Shown: piece after piece, positions 7,176-15,370 of the stretch | Numbering within the stretch: the stretch's first letter is position 1 | Layout of the letters: each line of letters starts with the position of its first letter | Origin: Algicella marina | GTDB taxonomy: Bacteria > Pseudomonadota > Alphaproteobacteria > Rhodobacterales > Rhodobacteraceae | Direction of reading: 5' to 3' | Length of the DNA stretch: 64,000 nucleotides | Assembly (NCBI RefSeq): GCF_009931615.1 | Contig: NZ_CP046620.1 | Location: 2,185,501-2,249,500 of the forward strand | The notes under the pieces: model-generated | The model's database searches: none | What the model saw: only the letters and a program-made list of their open reading frames with translations | Told to the model about the DNA's origin: nothing | Program-made: the position numbers and the translations under genes

Positions 7176-8285
7176 TTGCACATTCTTTCCCACTCCCGCC
7201 GCCTGCGGACCACGCCGTTCACCGCGCGGGTCGAAGCTGCAGGTGTTAAAGCCTACACCACCTACAACCATATGCTGTTACCCACCGTCTTTCGCTCTGT
7301 CGAAGAAGACTACCACCACTTGAAATCGGCGGTGCAGGTCTGGGATGTCGCCTGCGAAAGGCAGGTGGAGGTGCGCGGGCCGGATGCGGCGCGGCTGGTG
7401 CAGATGCTGACCCCACGCGACCTGCGCCCGATGGTCATCGGCCGCTGTTTCTATACGCCGATGGTCGATGAAACCGGCGGCATGCTCAATGATCCCGTCA
7501 CGCTGAAGCTCGCCGAAGACCGGTACTGGATCTCCATCGCCGATAGTGACCTGCTGTTCTGGATCAAGGGTCTGGCCTACGGACGGGTTCTGGAAGTCGA
7601 TGTGACGGAACCCGATGTCTCGCCCCTCGCGGTTCAGGGTCCGAAGGCGGAAGATCTGGTGGCGCGGGTGTTCGGCGAGGATATCCGCGATATTCGTTTC
7701 TTCAGGTTTCGCGAAGTCACCTTTGGCGGCCAGACGATGGTTCTTGCCCGTTCCGGCTATTCCCGACAGGGCGGTTTCGAAATCTATTGCACCTCAACCG
7801 CCCTCGGCCCGGCCCTCTGGGATGCATTGTTCGAAGCCGGTGCCGATCTCGATGTCCGACCCGGCTGCCCGAACCTGATCGAGCGTATCGAAGGTGGCCT
7901 GCTCTCCTACGGCAACGACATGACGCGTGAAAACACACCCCACGAAAGCGGGCTTGGCCAATTCTGCGACACGATCACCGCAATCGGCTGCTGTGGGCGA
8001 GATGCCCTTCTGCGCGTGGCACAGGAGGGGCCGATCCGGCAGATCCGCTATTTCTCCATCGATGGCACGGCACTACCACCGTGTCGCACTCCCTGGCCCA
8101 TAACCGCGGGCGGCCGGCAGATCGGCCAGATCACATCCGCCGCATGGTCCCCCGGTTTTGCCACCAACGTTGCCATCGGCATGGTCCGCCTGTCGCACTG
8201 GGACGAAGGCACCAGCGTCACCATCGAGACACCGACCGGCCACCGCGAAGCACTGGTTCACGAGAAGCACTTTCTTGCCGCATGA
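7176..8285 (+). CDS. dmdA: Dimethylsulfoniopropionate (DMSP) demethylase
   Basis: DmdA transfers a methyl group from DMSP to tetrahydrofolate, giving methylmercaptopropionate and 5-methyl-THF, the first step of the marine DMSP demethylation pathway. The 369-residue protein belongs to the GcvT/aminomethyltransferase fold. It matches what I know of DmdA almost end to end: TTYNHMLLPT, VQVWDVACERQVEVRGPDAA, GGMLNDPV, RPGCPNLIERIEGGLLSYGN, TSAAWSPGFATNVAIGM. These differ from ordinary GcvT and from sarcosine/dimethylglycine dehydrogenase domains. Translation starts at TTG 7176, set by GAAGGAGG at 7161-7168; no better ATG is near. A non-DmdA aminomethyltransferase is possible but less likely. The later-pathway genes dmdBCD are not in this window. 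Confidence 0.87.
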   Translation: MHILSHSRRLRTTPFTARVEAAGVKAYTTYNHMLLPTVFRSVEEDYHHLKSAVQVWDVACERQVEVRGPDAARLVQMLTPRDLRPMVIGRCFYTPMVDETGGMLNDPVTLKLAEDRYWISIADSDLLFWIKGLAYGRVLEVDVTEPDVSPLAVQGPKAEDLVARVFGEDIRDIRFFRFREVTFGGQTMVLARSGYSRQGGFEIYCTSTALGPALWDALFEAGADLDVRPGCPNLIERIEGGLLSYGNDMTRENTPHESGLGQFCDTITAIGCCGRDALLRVAQEGPIRQIRYFSIDGTALPPCRTPWPITAGGRQIGQITSAAWSPGFATNVAIGMVRLSHWDEGTSVTIETPTGHREALVHEKHFLAA

Positions 8286-8298
8286 CCATCGAAAACAG

Positions 8299-8335
8299 AG
8301 GGCGCCGGGGAGATGCGTTGCTCCACCGGCGCCCT
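8299..8335. terminator. Hairpin between convergent dmdA and SBP-OmpA gene
   Basis: A perfect 10-bp stem, AGGGCGCCGG (8299-8308) with CCGGCGCCCT (8326-8335), 14 nt after the dmdA stop. There is no T-run on either strand, so it may be a factor-assisted or 3'-protecting structure. Confidence 0.5.
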
Positions 8336-8361
8336 GACTGCTCGACAAACTCTTGCGCGCG

Positions 8362-9987
8362 TTACTGCGACTCAGCCAGCGGCCGTGACCAGACCTCCAC
8401 CCGCCGGTTGATGTCCTTGCCGATTGGCGTGCCCGAACAAGCCAGCGGTGACAGCCCGCCATAACCGACGGCCCGCAGTGCCACATTTCGGCCTTCGAAA
8501 TCCGGCCCGGCACCACGCACCTGTGCCACCACCGCCAGTGCATCGGCCTGAGCCCGTACCAGGCCATCCTCTGGCGCGGCGGCGAACTCATCCGTGAAAC
8601 CCACGAACAACAATTCCCGGCCATCGAACCTGCCGGCTGCAATTTCCTCGGCCAACCGCCGCGCATCGGCCTTCGCCAGCACATCGCCGCCATTCTCGCT
8701 GTACGGCCTGAAAGTCGGCGAAATCCGCTCGGCGGCGATTAGTGTTTCCACCATTTCCCGCAACGGCTCCAGCAGCGCCTCCTGCGGCGGCGTCGCTACC
8801 GCTTCTGCCAGCCGCACCCGCTGATTTTCCAGCCCCTCCCGCGTGATCCGGTGGCCGATGTAACCCATCTCGCTCAACGCCTCCTGTCCCTCCTGCGATT
8901 GCAGATAGCGGATCAGTTCGGCCGCCAAGCCATCGGTCGCCGCATCCGGCCGCGTGTAGGCGTATAAATGGCGCGTCAGCGGATAGCGGCCTGTTTGCAT
9001 CGCAAACGGCTCGGGCGCAGCAAACAGTCCACAAGGTTCCTCAAGCTCCAACGCCCGCGCACCGGCCGTTGCATAGAAACTCGTGACGCCAATGCTTCCG
9101 GGGAATGCCAGCACGGCATCGGCGATGCCGCGATCACTGTCCACGCCGATCACCCGCTGGGAAATGTCTTCGTCGTAAGGCTGCATGATGGCCGCGTTCA
9201 GGGCATCCCGCGTGCCGGAGCCGCTTTCCCGCGCGAAAACTGTGATCGGCAGGTTCGGCCCGCCAAGAGCTTCCCAATTTGTGATCTTGCCCGCAAAGAC
9301 CCGCGCTATATCTCCCAGCCGGATGGAGGAAATGCCGACGGAAGAATCCGTCACAATGACAAGTCCATCCGTCGCCAGCACACTCTCCAACCCGGCGGCG
9401 CGCACGGCTGTCAGACCGCCGTCCAACAGGCGCCCCGCCTCCGTTTCGGTCATCGGGCGCGACACCAGCGCAATATCCGCCCGCCCGCTGATGAGGTCCT
9501 CGATGCCCTGTCGGGCACCGCCCGATATCGCCGCGAGGCTGATGACGGCGCCGGCTTCATTCGTCATCGTGTAGCGCCAGCCCGCCTGATCGTCGCCACC
9601 GCGGCTCAGGCTGCTGCCGGCGCGTGTCCGGCTGAAATGATCGAGAACGTCGGGCAGCATCCGTTCGATCAGGATATCGGACCCGGAGATCGCCACATCG
9701 CCGCGCGGCACGTCCGCCTGCGGCTCGTCTTGTGGCGCAGTGTCCTCCGCTTCTGGCGGTGGCGGGCAAGCAGCGCCGAAACACTCCACCTTTGCCTGCG
9801 GAAAACGCACAGTTCCCACGACCGTTGCGACGACGAGTTCATCGCCATCGACGGAGATCAGTTCACCCTCGACAGACATCAGCCCGTCAAGCGACTGCAA
9901 CCGGACATTGTCCGCAAAGGCTGGTTGAAATGCGGTCCACAGCAGGGCCAGAAGGCCTGCTGTGATCGCGGGGGGGGAAGATTTCAT
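8362..9987 (-). CDS. Phosphate-binding-like protein fused to an OmpA C-terminal domain
   Basis: The 541-residue exported protein has a signal peptide (to about residue 25), then a type II periplasmic binding domain of the PstS kind (IAISGS-like DVAISGSDIL near 98, ADIALVSRPM near 170, FARESGSGTRDALNAAI near 250). The C-terminal 120 residues resemble an OmpA-like peptidoglycan-binding domain (FRPYSENGGDVLAKADARRL, ELLFVGFTD, INRRVEVW). A binding domain tied to the cell wall cannot be a simple transporter component, so it may capture phosphate or another anion at the envelope. It is not next to transporter genes. A C8 run lies in codons 4-6, a possible slippage site. Function is not known. Confidence 0.8.
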   Translation of the reverse strand: MKSSPPAITAGLLALLWTAFQPAFADNVRLQSLDGLMSVEGELISVDGDELVVATVVGTVRFPQAKVECFGAACPPPPEAEDTAPQDEPQADVPRGDVAISGSDILIERMLPDVLDHFSRTRAGSSLSRGGDDQAGWRYTMTNEAGAVISLAAISGGARQGIEDLISGRADIALVSRPMTETEAGRLLDGGLTAVRAAGLESVLATDGLVIVTDSSVGISSIRLGDIARVFAGKITNWEALGGPNLPITVFARESGSGTRDALNAAIMQPYDEDISQRVIGVDSDRGIADAVLAFPGSIGVTSFYATAGARALELEEPCGLFAAPEPFAMQTGRYPLTRHLYAYTRPDAATDGLAAELIRYLQSQEGQEALSEMGYIGHRITREGLENQRVRLAEAVATPPQEALLEPLREMVETLIAAERISPTFRPYSENGGDVLAKADARRLAEEIAAGRFDGRELLFVGFTDEFAAAPEDGLVRAQADALAVVAQVRGAGPDFEGRNVALRAVGYGGLSPLACSGTPIGKDINRRVEVWSRPLAESQ

Positions 9988-10106
9988 ACACTTGGCTCAC
10001 GAATGTTCATATCCGGCTTCCCGGCACACACAAACACTCATTAAGCACTGATTGTTTTAGACAACATAAACAGTTAGCCGCCCAACTAAGGCGAAACTGT
10101 GGTCGT

Positions 10107-10136
10107 TTTCAGGCCGATAGCGGAATCGGGCTGAAA
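10107..10136. repeat. 12-bp inverted repeat in the 5' region of rimO
   Basis: TTTCAGGCCGAT (10107-10118) and ATCGGGCTGAAA (10125-10136), 11 of 12 positions pairing, loop AGCGGA. It lies between the divergent SBP-OmpA gene and rimO, about 106 nt before the chosen rimO start. On the plus strand it is followed by TTTCGGCGTCTT. It could be a leader attenuator, the terminator of a short transcript, or an operator. Confidence 0.5.
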
Positions 10137-10242
10137 TTTCGGCGTCTTAGCTCCACTTTGAGTTGCATCGGTAAAGAATGGGTTAACAGAGCCCGGCATG
10201 TCTCTCCTTGAAAAACCGCCCGGCTCCTGCCAAACCCGCGCA

Positions 10243-11604
10243 ATGAACAACCCGCCCGATCTCCGCCCGGATCTCGCCCGCGCCCGCGTGCCCGATGCCG
10301 CCCGCCCCGGCCAGCCGACCATCGGCATGGTCTCGCTCGGCTGTCCGAAGGCGCTGGTCGACAGCGAGCGTATTCTCACCCGCCTGCGGGCCGAAGGTTA
10401 TGCCATCAGCCCCGACTATGCCGGCGCCGAAGCGGTGATCGTCAATACCTGCGGCTTTCTCGACAGCGCCAAGGCCGAGAGCCTGGAAGCAATTGGCGAG
10501 GCCCTGTCTGAAAACGGCCGCGTCATCGTCACTGGCTGCCTCGGAGCGGAGCCGGACTACATTACCGGTGCGCATCCTTCGGTGCTCGCGGTCACCGGCC
10601 CGCACCAGTACGAACAGGTGCTCGACGCCGTCCACACCGCCGTGCCGCCCAGCCCGGACCCGTTCATCGACCTGTTGCCGGCCAGCGGTGTTACCCTGAC
10701 ACCTCGGCACTACAGCTACCTCAAGATTTCCGAGGGCTGTAATCACAAATGCAAGTTCTGCATCATCCCCGACATGCGCGGCAAACTGCAAAGCCGCCCG
10801 GCACATGCAGTCCTGCGTGAGGCGGAGAAGCTGGTGGCTGCCGGGGTCAGGGAACTGCTGGTCATCAGCCAGGACACCTCCGCCTATGGCGTCGACATCC
10901 GTCACCGGGTGGAACGGGAACACCGGGCCCACATCACCGACCTTGCCCGTGATCTCGGCAGTCTCGGTGCATGGGTGCGTCTGCACTACGTCTATCCCTA
11001 CCCGCATGTGCGTGATCTGATCCCGCTGATGGCCGAGGGCCTTATCCTGCCCTATCTCGACATCCCCTTCCAGCACGCCCACCCGGAGGTGCTGCGCCGC
11101 ATGGCCCGCCCGGCGGCGGCGGCGAAAACGCTGGACGAAATCGCCGCCTGGCGCGCCGTCTGCCCCGACATCACGCTGCGTTCCACCTTCATCGTCGGCT
11201 ATCCCGGCGAGACGGAGGAAGAGTTCCAGACCCTGCTCGACTGGCTGGACGAAGCACAACTGGACCGTGTAGGCGCCTTCCAATACGAAAATGTGGCCGG
11301 CGCCCGCGCCAACGCCCTGCCCGACCACGTTCCCGACGAAATAAAGGCGGAGCGATTCGAAAGGTTCATGGAAAAGGCCCAATCCATTTCCGCCGCCAAG
11401 CTGGAGGCAAAGGTCGGCACCCGGCTGGAAGTGATCGTCGACAGCATCGAAGAGGACGGCGCGACATGCCGCACCAAGGCCGATGCGCCGGAGATCGACG
11501 GCAACCTGTTCATCGACGAAGGCTTCGAAGGATTGCGCCCGGGCGACATCGTCGAAGTGCTGGTCGATGAGGCGGGGGATTATGATTTGTGGGGCAGGTT
11601 TTAG
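10243..11604 (+). CDS. rimO: Ribosomal protein S12 methylthiotransferase
   Basis: RimO is a radical-SAM enzyme that adds a methylthio group to the conserved aspartate of ribosomal protein S12. Domains in order: UPF0004 with cluster cysteines C34, C70 and C99; radical SAM with C166-x3-C170-x2-C173 in [14 protein letters not shown]-terminal TRAM domain ending DYDLWGRF. The sequence [19 protein letters not shown] separates RimO from MiaB. I chose the ATG at 10243 (453 residues) because the relatives start with a short motif like NPPxLRPDL; an in-frame ATG at 10198 would add 15 residues without a clear ribosome site. Confidence 0.93.
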   Translation: MNNPPDLRPDLARARVPDAARPGQPTIGMVSLGCPKALVDSERILTRLRAEGYAISPDYAGAEAVIVNTCGFLDSAKAESLEAIGEALSENGRVIVTGCLGAEPDYITGAHPSVLAVTGPHQYEQVLDAVHTAVPPSPDPFIDLLPASGVTLTPRHYSYLKISEGCNHKCKFCIIPDMRGKLQSRPAHAVLREAEKLVAAGVRELLVISQDTSAYGVDIRHRVEREHRAHITDLARDLGSLGAWVRLHYVYPYPHVRDLIPLMAEGLILPYLDIPFQHAHPEVLRRMARPAAAAKTLDEIAAWRAVCPDITLRSTFIVGYPGETEEEFQTLLDWLDEAQLDRVGAFQYENVAGARANALPDHVPDEIKAERFERFMEKAQSISAAKLEAKVGTRLEVIVDSIEEDGATCRTKADAPEIDGNLFIDEGFEGLRPGDIVEVLVDEAGDYDLWGRF

Positions 11605-11697
11605 GTCCGGTCGCTATTGATCGCCGATATGCCGACCAGGGACCGGTCTAGCTGGTCCACCAGAAGGGTTTGCGCCGCCCATCAAAAGTCGGCGGAC

Positions 11698-11721
11698 CGG
11701 GCGGCACTTGTGTGCCGCCCG
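11698..11721 (-). terminator. Strong hairpin after the TRAP binding-protein gene
   Basis: A 10-bp stem (11698-11707 with 11712-11721) with loop TTGT, a few nt after the stop of the minus-strand dctP-like gene. It sits between rimO and that gene, which converge, and could end both transcripts. Confidence 0.6.
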
Positions 11722-11727
11722 CCAGTT

Positions 11728-12738
11728 TCAATGGGTCTGGCCTTCGCGATAGGCCGTCAGGGTCTGGTCGATCAGGTTCACCAGTTCGGCGCCCGGCAGG
11801 CCCTCGCTGTCGGCCTGTGCGATCCAGGCTTCGCGGACCGGTGCGGCAACGGTGGCGCGGAATTCCTCGATCTGGGCGTCGGGCAGTTGCACCCGCTCCA
11901 CTCCGAACATTTCGAGGATCGCCGACCACTTGTTGATCAGGTCGGTGTAGTACTCCAGGTAATGTTCCAGCGATGGTTCCACCGCGGCGTCGAGGATGGC
12001 ACGGTGTTCGTCGGACAGTGCCTCATAGGCCTTGATGTTCACAACCACCGGGCAGTTTGTGCTGCCCGGGTTCAGGTTCGCCGTCCACCATTCGGCAAGG
12101 TCGATCGTCTTGAACGAGAAATGCGCGTGCTGGGCAAAGGACGCGCCGTCGACGATCCCTCCCTGCATGGCATCAAACGTCTCTGTCGCTGTCAGGTTGA
12201 CCGTCTCGGTCCCGATGGAGCGCAGCGCCGCCGCGACACCGCCTGTGGCACGCAGCGTCTTGCCCTCAAACCAGCCGAGACCCTGCGGCGCCTCGCCCCG
12301 GCCGACGATGTTGTACTGCGGCAGCGGCGTCGGCATCAGCAGCTTCGCGTTCCACTTGGCCATCTCGGCCGCCACGGCGGGATGCTGGTAGACGGCGAAG
12401 CTGACAGCCTGTTCCTCTTCTAGCGTATCGACCCCGTGGAACGGCAGTTCCAGCACGGAGACGCCACGATTTTTTTCCGGGTGATAACCCGAGCAGAATT
12501 GCGCCATTTCGAACTGGTCGGCGGCGATGCCCTCCAGATTCTCGCGGTTGGAGGCAAGTCCGCCATAGCTGATGTTGATCTTGAAGCTGCCCTTGGAGTC
12601 CTTCTCCACGTAGTGCGCAAGCTTTTCCACATGTTCCGTGAAAGCCCGCCGCGAGCCCCAGAGCGAGACGTTCCATTCAGTGGCGTAACTGGCCGTTCCG
12701 CCGCACAACAGCAGCAGCATTCCGAGTAATCTGATCAT
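11728..12738 (-). CDS. TRAP transporter solute-binding protein (DctP family), orphan
   Basis: The 336-residue exported protein has a signal peptide (LLGMLLLLCGGTASYA) and the DctP fold: WNVSLWGSRRAFTEHVEKLA, FEMAQFCSGYHPEKN, GWFEGKTLRATGGVAAALRS, ETFDAMQGGIVDGASF and AYEALSDEHRAILDAA. DctP proteins bind small organic acids or similar solutes in the periplasm for a DctQM sodium-driven permease. No dctQ or dctM is nearby, so it is an orphan receptor that must use a permease encoded elsewhere or act as a sensor. The ATG at 12738 directly precedes the signal peptide; a longer reading with extra polar residues is unlikely. The substrate cannot be read from sequence. Confidence 0.85.
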   Translation of the reverse strand: MIRLLGMLLLLCGGTASYATEWNVSLWGSRRAFTEHVEKLAHYVEKDSKGSFKINISYGGLASNRENLEGIAADQFEMAQFCSGYHPEKNRGVSVLELPFHGVDTLEEEQAVSFAVYQHPAVAAEMAKWNAKLLMPTPLPQYNIVGRGEAPQGLGWFEGKTLRATGGVAAALRSIGTETVNLTATETFDAMQGGIVDGASFAQHAHFSFKTIDLAEWWTANLNPGSTNCPVVVNIKAYEALSDEHRAILDAAVEPSLEHYLEYYTDLINKWSAILEMFGVERVQLPDAQIEEFRATVAAPVREAWIAQADSEGLPGAELVNLIDQTLTAYREGQTH

Positions 12739-13099
12739 CCAATCATCCCAATTTCCGCGCCCGCAAGGGCTGTTCAAGCTCAACGCCAGAGGCGTTCAGG
12801 ACAGCGAACCGTTCGGTTCACCCCCGGATAACTCCACGCGCCTGCTCTTGAAGCAAAAGCCCGGTACGGCACACCTTCAGGCAGGCCGATGCAAGGGCGG
12901 CATGCAACGACGATACATGTCAATCGCACAATCACGCGCGGCAGAATCCGGCCCCAGCCGGAAACCCCGGATCACGTAACAACAGAATGTGGTAGAAAAT
13001 AGGTGAAGTTGCGCTCTGCGCAAAGCTCTTATTCCTGTGCGCCATGCAGGACAGGCGGGCACAAGGGCCAGCCCCCTGCCGACCCTTCGCCCGGAACGC
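12739..13099. other. Non-coding interval between dctP-like gene and phoB
   Basis: I see no gene here. It holds several short palindromes: AACGCC/GGCGTT (12782-12796), GAACCGTTCGGTTC (12806-12819) and TTGCGC/GCGCAA (13009-13023). The first two lie just upstream of the dctP-like gene and could be part of its promoter or leader. The end of the phoB transcript must also be here, but no T-tailed terminator is obvious. Confidence 0.5.
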
Positions 13100-13795
13100 T
13101 CACCGCCCCCCGTAGGTTTCGTCCAGCGCATAGCCGGAGGAGCGAACCGTTCTTATCGGATCCTGCTCGCCACGCTTGTTCAGCGCCTTCCGCAGCCGTC
13201 CCACATGCACATCCACCGTCCGGATCTCCACATAGACGTCATGGCCCCATACTCTGTCCAGCAACTGCTCGCGGGAAAAGACCCGGCCCGGACGCTGCAT
13301 CAGCACGTCCAGCAGGCGGAATTCGGTGGGGCCGAGGTGGACGTCTCGGTTGGAGCGGCGCACCCGGCAGGTTTCGCGGTCCAGCGTGATATCCGCGAAG
13401 GTCGCAACGTCCCCGGCAATCGTCGGGCGCGTCCGGCGCAGCACCGCGCGCATGCGCGCCACCAGCTCGCTCATGGAGAAGGGCTTGGTGACATAGTCGT
13501 CCGCCCCTTGCTCCAGCCCGCGGATCCGGTCCTCTTCCTCACCCCTGGCCGTGAGCATGATCACCGGAATGTCGCGCGTCTCGCTCTGCGCCCGCAGCCG
13601 GCGGCAGATTTCCACGCCGCTGACATTCGGCAGCATCCAGTCAAGCAGCACCAGATCCGGCTTCTGCTCGTCCACCGCCATCAGCGCCTCGTCGCCATCG
13701 AATGTCAGGGCAACCTCGAACCCCTCCTTGCCCAGATTGTAGGAGAGAAGCTGGCTGAGGGCCTCTTCGTCCTCAACCACCAGAACCTTCGCCAT
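13100..13795 (-). CDS. phoB: Phosphate regulon response regulator
   Basis: PhoB is phosphorylated by PhoR under phosphate limitation and activates PHO-box promoters. The 231-residue protein has a receiver domain (acidic E8/D9, phosphoacceptor D52 in LLDWMLPNVSG, T82, K104) and an OmpR-type winged helix (LGPTEFRLLDVLMQRPGRVF; VDVHVGRLRKALN; IRTVRSSGYAL). It is the last gene of the pst operon, 5 nt after phoU, so it is probably autoregulated through the PHO box before pstS. phoR lies at the other end of the cluster. Confidence 0.96.
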   Translation of the reverse strand: MAKVLVVEDEEALSQLLSYNLGKEGFEVALTFDGDEALMAVDEQKPDLVLLDWMLPNVSGVEICRRLRAQSETRDIPVIMLTARGEEEDRIRGLEQGADDYVTKPFSMSELVARMRAVLRRTRPTIAGDVATFADITLDRETCRVRRSNRDVHLGPTEFRLLDVLMQRPGRVFSREQLLDRVWGHDVYVEIRTVDVHVGRLRKALNKRGEQDPIRTVRSSGYALDETYGGR

Positions 13796-13800
13796 TTTTT

Positions 13801-14505
13801 CTACTCCAGATCCAGTCCCAGCGGCTCGCCCTTGGGTCGGTCATCGCCCAGCGGTTTGCCCTCGACAATATAGTGGATCATCTCGGAGATGTGGGTCGTG
13901 TGGTCACCGATCCGTTCCAGGTTCTTGGCGATGAACAGCATCTGGCTGCCCGCGCCGATCATGCGGCTGTCTTCCATCATGTAGGTCACGACCTCACGGA
14001 ACAGAGCGTTGTACATCTCGTCGATGTCCACGTCCTTCTGCCACACGGCCACGGCCTTGGCGGTATCGCGGGAAGTATAGGCGTCCAGCACTTCGGTCAG
14101 TTGCGCCAGTGTCGCGCGCCCCATCCGCACGATGGATGAGGTGATCGTCAGCGGACCGGCCTTGGAGAACATCATCGCCCGCTTGGAGATGTTCTTGGCC
14201 AGATCGCCGATCCTTTCCAGCGTTGAGCAGATCTTGAGGGCGGATATCAGCACGCGGAGATCCTGAGCCATTGGCTGGCGCAGCGCGATGACGGTCGTCG
14301 CCATCTCCTCGATCTCCATCTCCAGCGCGTCGATCTTCTTGTCGGCGTCGATCACCTTCTGGGCGAGAGCCTTGTCGCGTTTCTCGACGGCTTCCAATGC
14401 CTGCCGCAGCAGATCCTCCGCCTTGCCACCCATCTCGGCGATCTTCGCCTGGATTGCGATCAGGTCGTCGTCAAAGCTCTTGACGATATGCGGTCCCATA
14501 TTCAT
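13801..14505 (-). CDS. phoU: Phosphate signalling protein PhoU
   Basis: PhoU links the Pst transporter to PhoR and restrains the Pho response when phosphate is plentiful. The 234-residue all-helical protein shows the two three-helix PhoU repeats with metal-binding acidic motifs: KRDKALAQKVIDADKKIDALEMEIE in the first and LERIGDHTTHISEMIHYIVEG in the second. It lies between pstB (20-nt gap) and phoB (5-nt gap), the usual gene order. Confidence 0.95.
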   Translation of the reverse strand: MNMGPHIVKSFDDDLIAIQAKIAEMGGKAEDLLRQALEAVEKRDKALAQKVIDADKKIDALEMEIEEMATTVIALRQPMAQDLRVLISALKICSTLERIGDLAKNISKRAMMFSKAGPLTITSSIVRMGRATLAQLTEVLDAYTSRDTAKAVAVWQKDVDIDEMYNALFREVVTYMMEDSRMIGAGSQMLFIAKNLERIGDHTTHISEMIHYIVEGKPLGDDRPKGEPLGLDLE

Positions 14506-14525
14506 GCCCCTGCCTCGGAAATGTA

Positions 14526-15323
14526 TCAGCCAAACCGGCCGGTGATGTAATCCTGCGTGCGCTGGTCCACGGGATTGGTGAAAATCTTCTGGGTCTCGTC
14601 ATACTCCACCACTTCGCCCAGATGGAAGAACGCCGTTTTCTGGGAAACACGCGCCGCCTGCTGCATGGAGTGCGTAACGATCACCACCGAAAAGCTCTCG
14701 CGCAATTCGTCGATCAATTCCTCCACCTGCGCCGTGGCGATCGGGTCCAAGGCGGAACAGGGCTCGTCCATCAGCAGAACTTCGGGAGCGGTGGCAATGG
14801 CGCGTGCGATGCACAGGCGCTGCTGCTGGCCACCGGACAGGCCGGTGCCGGGGGCATCGAGGCGGTCTTTCACCTCATCCCAGATGGCTGCCTTGCGCAG
14901 CGATTTCTCCACCACCTCGTCCATGTCGGCCTTGGTGCTGACAAGCCCGTGGATGCGGGGGCCGTACGAGATGTTGTCGTAGATGGATTTCGGGAACGGG
15001 TTCGGCTTCTGGAACACCATGCCGACCTTGGCCCGAAGCTGCACCGGGTCCACCTTGCGGTCGTAGATATTGCCGCCGTCCAGCAGTATCGACCCCGTGA
15101 CCTTGCAGATCGAGATCGTGTCGTTCATGCGGTTCAGGCAGCGCAGGAAAGTGGATTTGCCGCAACCGGACGGGCCGATAAACGCTGTCACCGTCTTGTC
15201 GAGGATGTCGACGTCCACGGACTTGATCGCGTGGTTCGTGCCGTAGAAGACATCGACGTCACGCGCCTCGATCTTCACGTCGGCATGTTTCACCTTCTGA
15301 TCTGCCAGTCTCATGTTGGTCAT
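14526..15323 (-). CDS. pstB: Phosphate ABC transporter, ATP-binding protein
   Basis: PstB drives high-affinity phosphate import through PstCA. Visible motifs are Walker [11 protein letters not shown]-loop [15 protein letters not shown], signature [14 protein letters not shown], Walker [14 protein letters not shown] and the switch VTHSMQQA, with the PstB-specific LNRMND after Walker A. I chose ATG 15323 because GGAAGG lies 7 nt upstream (265 residues, close to the family norm). An ATG at 15377 overlaps the pstA stop and would add 18 residues; coupling from pstA makes that start possible too. Confidence 0.95.
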   Translation of the reverse strand: MTNMRLADQKVKHADVKIEARDVDVFYGTNHAIKSVDVDILDKTVTAFIGPSGCGKSTFLRCLNRMNDTISICKVTGSILLDGGNIYDRKVDPVQLRAKVGMVFQKPNPFPKSIYDNISYGPRIHGLVSTKADMDEVVEKSLRKAAIWDEVKDRLDAPGTGLSGGQQQRLCIARAIATAPEVLLMDEPCSALDPIATAQVEELIDELRESFSVVIVTHSMQQAARVSQKTAFFHLGEVVEYDETQKIFTNPVDQRTQDYITGRFG

Positions 15324-15370
15324 GTCGGAACCTTCCATCTGCCCACGCCCTTCGATTTCTTCCAACTCGC

